Assembly (NCBI RefSeq): GCF_943734655.1
Contig: NC_071354.1
Span: 138,928,642-138,992,641, forward strand
Source: Sabethes cyaneus
Taxonomy: Eukaryota; Arthropoda; Insecta; Diptera; Culicidae
Length of the DNA: 64,000 nucleotides
Direction: 5' to 3'
Part shown: piece after piece, positions 38,801 through 50,800 of the stretch
Layout of the letters: each line of letters begins with the position of its first letter
Numbering within the stretch: position 1 is the first letter of the stretch
Program-made: the position numbers and the translations under genes
The notes under the pieces: generated by a model
Database searches by the model: none
The model's input: only the letters and a program-made list of their open reading frames with translations
Told to the model about the DNA's origin: nothing

Positions 38801-41800
38801 TCCACTCTACTTGCTTTAAGTTCGATATCTGCATGAATATCTGCATGAATTTACGCAACCAATTTCCTCAGCTATACGTTAAACCATTTTAAACATACTT
38901 GATTTAATTTGAAGAAATAGAAAAACTGAATATTTAGCTCACAAAATATAAAAATATGTTAATAATGGAGGGACGTACCAGATGCACAAGTATGAATTTG
39001 TGGAAGACACGCCAAAAGAACTGTTCCTCTTCTACAGCTAACCATTCATCATGCCATTTTCCAACATTATCGTATGAATTGAAGCTACTCAACAAGCACG
39101 TGTCTCGTCGAGGTGGTAGTCTGAAGGAGCTAAGTATGGAGAGTAAGCCGCATGTGAAAGAACTTCCCAATCAAATGAGTTCATCGTTTTCTTGATCGGT
39201 TTTGCAATGCATAATATAACAACATCATGCAACAAAGTCATTTTGTGCTATCTTTTGAGGTATTCTGGTCGTTTTTCACCCAAAGCTCGATCCAATTCGA
39301 ACATTTGTTGTTGGTAACGTGATATCGATGTCATCGAAACCTTGCGGCTACGAAACCCTCTCTGGACTTTACCCACGATTTTTAACAATTCTTAAACAAC
39401 TTTTTATTTAGTCCTGTGTAACAATTCCATCATATTGATAAAAGAAGGTTAAAGTTCGTGGCATTGAATTTTAAATTGTTTCAAAATGAAATAATTTCTA
39501 AACATTTATTCAACATGACTAATGAATAAAAATGCTCAATATTCAACAGGAATTACAAAATTCTAATTAAAATTTAGCAGTTTTGGTTTACTCTAGAAAA
39601 TGTCACAGTTTTTTTGGGAAGTCAAGAAGTGTCTGGTGCGAAGCATGATAAATTGGGTGAATTTGGAAAATTTCGATACATAGACCAAAAATATATCGGG
39701 TGGTACAATGGCAAGAGGAATTTTAACCCACAATCTTTCGGTTGGTACCCGAAGGTGTTTCGCGTTAAGCTACCGCCGTTCTCGCTTATATTAGATAGTC
39801 CAATATCCAGTTTTTTCTCCCAACAGTTATCGTACCTAGGTTGGAATGCGATAGATCGGTCAGTCATTGCTGACCGTCTGCAGCAAGCCTTTTGGTTGTA
39901 CCACCACCATGTGTGTTGTTACCATTTTTTTCTTATACTTGTCCCTTTTTGCCTAAAAGAATAATAAAATGATTATCGGCTCTCCAACTGGAACTTATTT
40001 AACTGATGTTTGAATTATTCAATATGCGTTTGATAAATCGTTTCATACAAAATGAATTCCGTGATTTAAAAAATCCCGAAACTCATTAAAAGTGAACTAT
40101 TCATTAAAAGGCACGTGCTCATTCCTTGCGAAGCTGAATGCTGCGGTCGTTTAACAATTAATCAATAGCATACCGAAAACTTCTAAATTTGTCAATTCAT
40201 TTTAAAACGGTATTAGGCAAAGTCGTCACCGCAAAGCTATTATGCTAAAAGCATTTCCATTAGGTGACATAGCCAAAGTGTAAGCAACGAAAACCAGCTT
40301 CAGTTGAAATTTCGAGCCCTGTGCGGATGAATTTGAATAATATAGTAATCCCAGTAACAAGCCACAATCAATTTGGAAAATTGTTTCTTATACAATAGAT
40401 AAATGTTAAAGTTATTCCCGCGGATGGCAATTACGCATGTAATGAATTGTAGGGAAACAGTGTGATTAATTTTCTAACCTAATTCAGGTGAACATGCTTT
40501 AATATCCCTCACAGCGATTGGGAAACATATTTCAATTTTGATTAATAAAGCTATGAAACGGGAATGGTGCACAGCTGCACACTAGCTGGAACTAATCCCA
40601 TCGACCCTTGTTTATAGCAAATACAAAATCTCGATTCTCCCTTTCGGCCGATCCTTATTTGTTTGAATATTGCGCATACCGTACAACAGCCAGTACACCG
40701 TAAATGCATTAAAGTTTGTGTAAAATGAAAGCTTACCACTTTGCGTCCCCTGTTTTGATATAAACAGGAGAATGTAAACCCAAAATTACTCTACGTACTA
40801 ATTGAACTGACTTTTTAATCCAAGCAAGTGAATAAAAACACCTGCGATTATCAGATTATAATGATACTGCTCAAATGGATGGATGACAAAGAAATGACAT
40901 CTTTTGCCTGAAAATAAAGCATAAATATGAGAAAACTACAAATTTATCGCTTGAAATAATAAAGTTGTGGCTATCTACAAAAAAAAAGAAGATGGTTGCC
41001 AAGGTGGAGCCATGTTGTAAAGGTTGAACAACCACTGAGAATCTAGGAAACATATACATTAAAATTATAGATGGTGAGATGAAAAACTAATAATTTTTGT
41101 AAAAACTAACTCTGTTCCATTGAGTTGATCGCCGCAATTCAAATTGTTTGCTTCTTGTGATCGGCGGCTTTCGGCCACTAATTTTGTATTATCATTATAG
41201 ATAAAAAAAAACAGTTAACTCCATATATTTGATGAACTAGCACCTATTACAATAAATATAAGCAGCAGGACCCTAAGAGAGTTTCAACATTAATTTTTAC
41301 ATTTCGTCATATTTCTCGGAATTGAGTCTCTATGTAACGTAAAAATATTTTGCCCTATTGTGACAGCATGTTTACAGTATATAGCTAAATTTTCTTTAAC
41401 AGTATTGCCTAATTTAATTTAAACTGAAAATTTTGAAATTTGGCAACACTGTTAAGAAAATTTGTACCATATACTGTGTACTATAAACTATTGTAAACAA
41501 ATATTGTTATATATGAATATATATTCATATATTGTTAATATCATATATCATTAATATCAGTCAAAAGAAGATACAAGGGGGGGGGGGGGTTAAAAAGAAC
41601 AGCCCTTCACTGCTAAGCCGACCGCATTCGTTGTTTTTCTTTGACATTTCGTGAATCACTTCGGCAGCCGTAACATTAATATCACGATGGATAGTCAGCG
41701 ATGCGCAGCCATTTTCATTTAATCAGTTCTAGCTTATCGTGTTTCTAAAGTAGCTTTTAGTCAGTTTCAATGAAGAAAATGATCTCTCATTCGTCGCGGT

Positions 41801-44800
41801 GGTCACTGGAAGCGTACACAAAACCTTTAGTAGCAAATGACAATTCGGCAAATACTGTACTGTACACACTCCTAAAATGTCATTATAGAATGAAAAAGAT
41901 CTTGAGACTTATTAAGCAATGAAAACATAATTTACCTCCGGCGAATCAATAGCATTCCGTTTTTGTGGATCTTGTAAATAACGGGTGACAACTAAAATTG
42001 TGGAATTTTTTCGAGGTTAATATACTCAACAATAAACGAGCTCAGAGAGAAATGAGAGTACATATGTGTGTGTTAGCTCTATCTCTCCTCTTTTCGTCAA
42101 TATTTTTTGTGTTGTTTATGGATGCTTGCCCAGTTTTGCTTAAAATGGCGTCGAAACAAGAAGCATTTCGGGAGCGCGTTGTACATTTCGACAAACTGCC
42201 ACTTCTTCTTCTCCTCTGTTGGGTACTCTTACCACTGCGTCCATTATTTTGAACTATTGTGGTATGTCCCGTTTTATTATTTTACTATACGCTTCAAGCT
42301 TAGCAATCGCTTATGAAGGAAGTAACAGGCTGGTAGCTGGAGCGAGACATGTGCCAATAGGACACTGCCTCTAACTTCTGATAATAAATAACAGAAGTTG
42401 GCGCAAGTGTTTCATCATGCGCCATGCGTTAGAGTATGCTTGAAACTATCAATGTTTCCCTGTTGAATACAACAGATGTCGTTACTTCGTAGCGCATAGT
42501 GTGCGTTTCCGTAACAGCTGAATTTTGCGCGACAATAAATTTACTGAACACAAAACCCTTACTCTCTCATGCAGCTCAGTTTCTTTTGTGTTTAACGCTA
42601 ATCGCAATATAACGTTTGACACCTGAACCAATAAATAGTTGGTAAACATTGTTTTTATTTATTGCGTTCATGTTGCGAAATTTAATTTTTTCGAATTGAA
42701 ATGTCGCAAGCAGGGCTTTTCCTAAAGCCCTATGAATGTACCTTTATAGGGCTTTAGCTTTTAGGGCTCTCGGATGACTGGTAGTAAAGTAAAGACTGGT
42801 GCTATGGAGAGGTATAGGAAATGTTTGTTTTTTATCAAAATTAGACGGAAATCATGAAAATTACGTATAACAGAATAACTGTACGACAAATAAAATATGA
42901 TTAGTGATTGTTTTTCAGGTAGGTAAACATAAATAAGTGAGAAATTTTGGTTTTACTACCACTAGAAAAGCGCCATCTCTTGAAAAGCAACGGTTCGTAT
43001 GGTGTCCTATTAAGGATGACTAGGTTTATGAACCGATTCCGATTGCTACAGATCGAATTTAAATTTCAGTTTTCTGCGTTTTTTTTTTAATTAAGGGATA
43101 TTACATGCATTGCGTATAATAGACGGCGCCTAAAACTATGCGGGTGAAATCGGCAATGTCGCAGATCGAGCAAGAAGTAAAGTATGACGCAAGCGTACGA
43201 TAAGCAACCACCGATGCAGCGTGCATACTTCCTACCCAATAACTTGTGAGAAGCCAACAGCCCGTGTGAGCTAGCGGTATACTAGGATATATGGATACTT
43301 ATTTTCAGTGTTGGGCACCGCTAATTCGCTAATTCGCTAACCGACCAATCGAGAAACGCTAATTATACTTTATAATTTATACTCAGACTAGCCGACTTGT
43401 TGCTGGTCCATAATTCCAAATGAAGTGCCGCTGTTTATTTTAAAATTAATAAATTGTAAAGCATTTTATCCATTATATCCCGCATTTTGCACCTTACTGG
43501 ACACCGCAGTCTAAAAGTGCGACTGGCACAAAAAGTGCGACAATGCGAATGCTGCGAGTAAGAAAGAGAAAGACTGACAATTGCAATGTTGCTGTTTTGT
43601 TTTGTCATATACATTGGCATTAGAGAAAATAATCTGGATTAATCCAGGTACAGCTGCATAGCACAATAATAGGTTTCGATCTTAATTAAATTAAGAAAAG
43701 TCATGTAATATTAAGAAAAGTCAAATTAGTAATAAGTTGTACAGTGATAGATTACAATGCAAGTTGTTGCGTTATGTTCAATTATAGACAGTGACTGTTA
43801 ATTTGCAATTTGCGATTAGTGATTAGCGAAATTTCCACAATGATCGCAAATTGTATCGGTTAGCGAATTAGCGGTGCCCAACACTGCTTATTTTGCATTT
43901 TTTTCTTTTTTCTTCACCTTACGTCCTCACTTTCACACGCGGATAAGACCGCGAGCCCTCAGCTGCTTGGATTGCAATGACGAGCGAGAGAAATACACAC
44001 TCGCAAAAACTTGTCGCAGTGCATGAAAAAATAAGAGCGAGAGTCCGTAGGAGATACTCATGCCGGCGTGCTCGTTAGAACTAAAACGCGCGTGTGAGAA
44101 AATTAGACCACACGAGTGCGGTCTTGCAACACTGGAAATCAGTATGGGGTAAGACCGGCACCTAATTTTGGCACCAGTCAGTTTACAACCGCGAAATGAA
44201 AAGCAATACTAGCTCTCACCATTCCGCTCTTTCTCCTCACTCTAAAAATTTCATTACTTTCTTCTACCATCCCTTCGTCAATTGTAAAAGAACTACAGTT
44301 TCAAAAAATATTCTTTTTCCTTTTTCTAAAGCTGCAATTAGTTTACAAAGCTCAAAAGTTATAAAAGTCGTTGCCAAGCTTCTACCAATACAACCAAAAA
44401 AAAATTTCAATACGGTGTGTAGTTTCTGAAAGAAAGGTACATAAAGCTTGAAGATCGTGTTTTTACAGGAGCGGCGTTTTATTCCAGCGAGGTTGTGCCA
44501 CGCCCAGTGGAATGCTTATGTGTTCGATCGTTTTTCAGTCACTTCCCGTGGTCGGATCATTACAAAATTAGTATCAAAATAATCGAAAAAGACTGCAGAA
44601 TTAAAATCTGGAATAAAAAATTTGACTTTTTCAATTTTGGTCGCTTATGTCTCCTTAAAAAGAAATGAGTACCGGGAAGCAAGACAGAAGTTTGACAGAA
44701 AACGTCATGCTAAAGTGCGTTTACGTTAGGTTTTTCGATTCGTACTCCGTTGGACGCATGGTAGCACTCTGTACCCTGAGTACACGGCAGTTTAATTGAA

Positions 44801-47800
44801 TCTAAATTAAAGGTACATTATAAGAATGAATTCACAAAACGGGTTCACTATGTGCTGTCAACATGTTGACCCGCATTTTTGTCAATGTTGGACTATATCG
44901 CCGGCGTGGGTAAATGGCTTCGGCGGCGTGGGAAAAAGGACCTAAGCGGCGCGCCGGTTCTAAATCATCGGCGGCGGCAGCGCGTGCAAAAGTGTTGGCG
45001 GCGGCGCACATCTCTACTCGACGTTATATATTTTTAGATTGTTTGAGCGATTGTACAGCCATCCTACTGGCCACAACTGTTCGGCTCTCCTTTTGTTTCA
45101 GCCCACCCTCCAGCACACAGTCAGAGATCAGGCAGAGTGAATCTCTACCCGTGAGTTTAGAGTTCCGGTTTCGGAGAGTGAACCTCAGCTAGCGCATCGT
45201 TCAAGTCCTGTTCCTCCCCTACTCTCATCTTCAACTCATTTGTTTCTTTGTTTTTTTCGGCAGAGAGAGCTTGCACGGTAAGAAATCGTCCACTGCATCA
45301 GTGACCGGCTTGATGCAGCAAGGGCAAATTGCTGTGGTGGGCGCCCTGGTACTCCACAGGCTCCGTTGCGGCGAGAGAATTTATAGAACCCGCTCTATCA
45401 TTCATCCCTCGGCACGGGTCGCGTCACACCTTGGATTAGGGGTTTATCCATTCAAGTTTTTACATAATAGCCATGGATAACAGCTATTACAACCATGGTT
45501 TGGTTCCAAGGAGTCGAGAGAACCGTCCTGCAGGCGGAGAGTTTACACTTCAGCCTTCGCATGAGTGCCCCCTTCTCTGTCCGCATACGACCCTAGTTTC
45601 CACCGGTTGTCCGGTTTCCACTAAGGAACGTATCCCGGATGGTACCATGAGGAGGTAGAGATAAGAGTTGCTGAATAAGAGGCTGTGGAACCTCATGGTG
45701 GTTCTGGAGCGCATTATTCAGCCATTTACCATCCAACTGCCACATAAATCTCGGCAAAAAGTATACGGTACAAAATTTAAATAACGAATATGTTGTGGCT
45801 TCGACTGTTTACCATATCCTATGTTGCCCAGCCACTATTCGCAAGCAAGATAGTGGGATACCAGCCAAAATTATGGACGCAGAAGGACATCGTCTTTTTC
45901 TCGTGCCTTCAACAACAAGCCCCCTGCTTTGGCTATCAATTAAGATGTGCACCAGACGAATGTTTGAAGAAAATTTTGATCCCGTTTCTACAAAAACATC
46001 ATGCAGATGGACAATACGTTTTTTGGCTCGATAGAGCATAATCGCATCACGCAAAACAAAAACACAATCGTTCCTGAATACCCTTCCTTCGATCCCATTT
46101 GTACCCAAAAACCGCGACCCGACAAATCTATCTCAGTGCGACATGACATGACGGCCGTACAACCCTCCTATTTCCGACAGCAAAGGGCAGCTTCGCCGAA
46201 CAGCCGAATACGGACCGTTTTCAAATGTACACTTTGTTTTCAACAATGGACAATGTATCTTTATTTTCGGTAAATAAGATCTTCCTGTATCTTCATTTTA
46301 CTACCTAGTCGTCCGCATTGGTTGATGATAAAACATTGAATGACGTTAACAGCTCGTTGTGACTCAGAAACCTGCTGAAGATTTCGAATCGTTGCGTCTA
46401 AAATGGAATGAAAATTTCGATTCGGTAGTGATCTTTTATATTTTTGTAAGAAATTTTCCTTGTCAAAATCCAAAAAATGTCGTGGCCAGAACAAATTTCT
46501 CTGACTTTATCAAACATTTTCGCAAATACTTCATCGGAATTTTCACGTCTTTCAGTGAGTTTCGTGTGCACCAAACTGCAAAGGCGCATCGCTTTCTTCA
46601 TATCCACTTTTTTGTCTTGGAGCTGCTAAGTGCTAACTCAACGGTAGAGTAACTGTTAAAATGGAAACACTGACGATTATTGAGACTTGAAACTCTGGCG
46701 ATTTGATGGCTCTCTTTGGCTCGACTTTGGAACATAGCGAACACATAATGATAATTGCTAGATGCCTGAAAGCATTTTAAAAAATTCTCATTATTACTCA
46801 CAATCACAATGATTGTAGGAACTAGTTTTAGTTTTTGCGTATCCTTCATCTAATTATTGTATGATTGGTGCTTTTAAATGTTGTGCCACGCTTGCTCGTT
46901 TTTATTTGTTAGATTTTGTCACTTTAACAGCTTGGGTCATTCGTGACTTCTGTGGAGTTGGGATTTGAACCCGGGATGCCTGCTCGTTCATTTTGGTTCA
47001 AAATTGCATCGTGATGATACAGTAATGACCCCATTTTGTCACCCCCATGATGAATTTAGGGGTAACAAAAACGGGACAGTGACAAAATCGGGTATTTTTT
47101 CAATTTTTATTTTTTGACGTAGGACTACGTCTTTCAGGAAGGTAGCCGGTATAGAGGGTAATTCCAAAAAATTTTTCTCGAAAAGTGGTAAGGTTTTGAA
47201 CGCTAATAGCTTAGTGGTTTCCCGATCGATTTTCAATATTCTTACACCAATCGATTGGAAAATCTTCTAAGAATTGGCCCAAATGAAGAAAAGTATGAAT
47301 TCTTGATGTTGAGGTATTGAAAAATTGAAAATAATGAACCTATGTTTTACCAGAATTCTCGCTCCGTGATTGGTTGGAAGATTCTCTACGATGATCTAAA
47401 CCTATACAAATTTGATATCTGTGCTTGGGAAGTAAGTCAAAACAAGTGACATAGTTTCCTCATTTCAACGAGATTTCTTAACACCGTGATTAAACCTAGA
47501 CCATTTTGATGTCCTTGCTTGGGAAGTACGCCAGAAAGAGTGACAAAACCCCCTCGTGCCAACAGATTTCTTACGAACGCGATTAAACCTAGTTCAATTT
47601 GATGTCTGTGTTAGGGAAGTGTGCCAGAAAAAATGACACAAGTTCGTTGTCCCAACAGATCACAAATTCTTTACTGCGAGACGATTAAACCGAATTTGAT
47701 ATCTGTGTTGGAAAAATGTACTACAGCTGTAGTGTACAGTTATAATATGACTCTGCATGAATACGCATGCTTGCCGTTTCATTAGAAGTGTAGTGAAAAG

Positions 47801-50800
47801 ATGTGCTGTTGATAAAATAGGATTAAATTGGTAAAACCCCTCCAACGTGGGGAACCATGGGTAATAAAAACAATCTTTAATTTCTGTAAGGTAGCAGGCA
47901 AGCAATAGTTTGTGTTCTTGATTTTGTTAAATTGTTTCCAATGCACATAGAAATAACTCTGAAATCTTTTGAGGATTGAACGTATGCAATGTTACTACTA
48001 TGATAAATGTTACATACAACGCATGTAGCACAAATTAACAGACGTAACTCTTCGAACAAATTTTCTAACAAAACATCGTTTCATTGACACCCCTAAAACT
48101 TGGAAAAAAACACTAGCATCAGAGTGGCGAATGAACTTCCAGGTTTAAAACCACTCTCTAATACAAATCAATACTAATACACTAGCATCACCTGGTGCAG
48201 TCATCGCGCTACGCAGAGTAGGTTGCTATAAATTTACTTGTATAATATCTGACATCAGCGCCAGCGCAGGCGAGCGGCGTTCTCGCGCAGCGACTGTTGT
48301 TTGAGTCTTGGCTTAAGCGAAAATTTGAAATGATCGTTTTTATAGACGATGGAATGAGGGTTTAGTGTTACGTCTGTTAGTCTGTGCATGTAGCACGTAT
48401 ATATGTTGCATATAGCATGTATACATGAAGAATCGAATGATTACAAGCATGGATACATGCTACTATCACTACAAAGAGACTTACGTAGTCCTGCGTCACC
48501 TATATATGCCGTCGTGTCTTGTACACTACCCTATGATTTTTTACAGATAACTTAGAATGAACTACCGTTCTGATTCAAACTTAGAACAGTCTCAAACTTC
48601 GAACACTTCAGAATAAAATGCTCGTAGTATCGCTAATATGATAAAATATTATGCTTATTGTACACCACCGTGTTCATTAGAATATCCTCTATCCGGTGAG
48701 GTATGACATTGAACTGTAGGACTCCTTGTAAAAAATCGGCAGGCGCTGGAAAAAAGTGAGAACTCAGATTTTAACTTCGTTCGCATACTCTTAGCGTTTG
48801 GTGCAAAAGTAGCTGTTTGGTGCAAAAGTAGCGTACTAAAGCATAGTTAAAAAACAATATTTCATGCATTATTTCAAGGATATTGTGAGGTATGCGACAA
48901 TATACATACACCCCATTGGTCGTTTATGCTCGAGGTTCGACCCCTCTCGACAGCAGTGCTGTAAAGGCTTATCAACGTAGCGTTACCTGTTTGCTGACGT
49001 CAAGTAACGGTGGCTGCCAGCACTGTTCCGCCATGACAGGTAACGCGTCCACGAGCAGCTGTCAATGCTGTCATTGCAAAGTGAACTACGATTGAAGTAA
49101 GTTGTGCTCTCCTGCATCATTGACTAGATCACCCTCTCTATGCCGGGTGATTCCTCTTCGGTAATTGAATTTTACATTTGGCGACCGTGACAGGACCGGC
49201 CGTTTTAAAATCTACGATTGTAACTAAATATTCGCAAGAGAAAACGAAGGTGGAATCACTCGACATGGGAAAAAAAATGTGAAAAACAAAATGGCGGTCA
49301 AAGTGGAAAATAAAATTTTAATGTGGTGTTCTTTACGGAATCATTTCGTAAGAATATAAGCGTGTTGAGACAACCGCTTAGAATTAAAGGCGAGTCGGGA
49401 CAACCGCCTGGAAAAATTGAAGTGGCGAGTCGGGACAACCGCCAGAAACGAATGAAAGAGGCGAGTCGGGACAACCGCCTGAAACGAATGAAAGAGGCGA
49501 GTCGGGACAACAGCCTGAAAAAAATGAGAGGCGAGTTGGGAAAACCGCCAAGGAAAGTATGGCAGGCGTGTCGGGACAACCGCCTGGGAAACTTGAAAGC
49601 AAGTCCGATAAACAACCTTGTAAAATTGGGAGGAGAACCGCCAAAACCAAATTGAGACCGATGATGTTTAGCATGGACTTCTTTTTTTTTTCAGGTTATC
49701 GTTGATTATTGTTTGTACTGAGAAAAGCAATTCAAAATGTCAACCGGTGGTAAATATGTGCGCATTGCGCAAGGTCTTGATAGTGACTCTGATGCAGCAG
49801 ATCACATCATGGATGAGGTAGAGGTAGTAGAGCACGTAGGAAGATACGTCCGAGCACCGGAGTTTTCTGATGATGAGAAGCAGGACCATCAGTATGACCA
49901 CTACAACGTAACAGTCGATCCGGACAGCGAAAAGGAGGCAATGAGGCAAAAGATTGCTGAAATGGAAAAGATAATTGCAGAATTATCGTCGAAAACCAAA
50001 ACGCCATCCGAGTCCATCAATGAAGCCGTTGATGCAGAGGAGAGTTGGAACTGTTTCCGAGAAATTCCATCTTCACAAACAGAAGAAAGCGCGGCGAGCA
50101 TTAGATGGGATCAGATAAAACCTTTTCCGAAAGGGATACCCGCTAACAAAATGTGGGAGGAATGGACCAAATACAAAGAAAATTTCGAGATCGCTGCCTC
50201 ATTATCCAACGTTCGCAGTGCAAAACGTCGAACACAATTACTGTTCATTTCTATGGGTGATGAATTGGGTGGCATCATACGGGCTGCCAAGCTGCGTCCA
50301 AATTTGAACGATAGTCAGTGCTACATCACCTTCGTCAGGAACATTGAACGCTACTTGCGTTCGATGACGGACACATCGGCGGAACACGACGCTTTTATGG
50401 CTATGTCGCAGGCATCGGATGAGTCAGCCGTGGGTTTTCATGCCAGGCTGGTTGAAAAAGTGCGGTTGTGCGGGTACAGCATTAGCGATCAAGAACGTTT
50501 CGTTAGGGTACAGCTACTTAAAGGTATGCGTAATCAAGAGCTTGCAAAGGACTCCAGAACATTAGGCTACGAAACAAATTTTATCGTGCAGTCGGCAACG
50601 CGCAATGAAGCTTATGAGACTGGAGCTGCGTCGGTTGCTGATATTAACCCGTCTATCAACCATGTGGGTGGTATGCGAAGGTCGATTAAACGCGGCAGTC
50701 GAAACGAGTTAGGCGTAGGTGAACGAAACAAGCAGCCTCGCATCAATCGCTTTCCATATGTAAGCCGACGTGAACGGTGCCCTAGATGCAATCGAGCAAT

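Noticed and set aside
39614..39964. 116-codon ORF with an 81-codon antisense shadow
   Set aside because: Neither translation matches a known domain, and no repeat or exon context supports them.
48892..49095. 67-codon ORF repeated in both LTRs
   Set aside because: Identical only because the LTRs are identical; no supporting features.
49298..49674. Three overlapping 96-110 codon ORFs in the leader
   Set aside because: All arise from the 35-bp tandem array being open in several frames on both strands.
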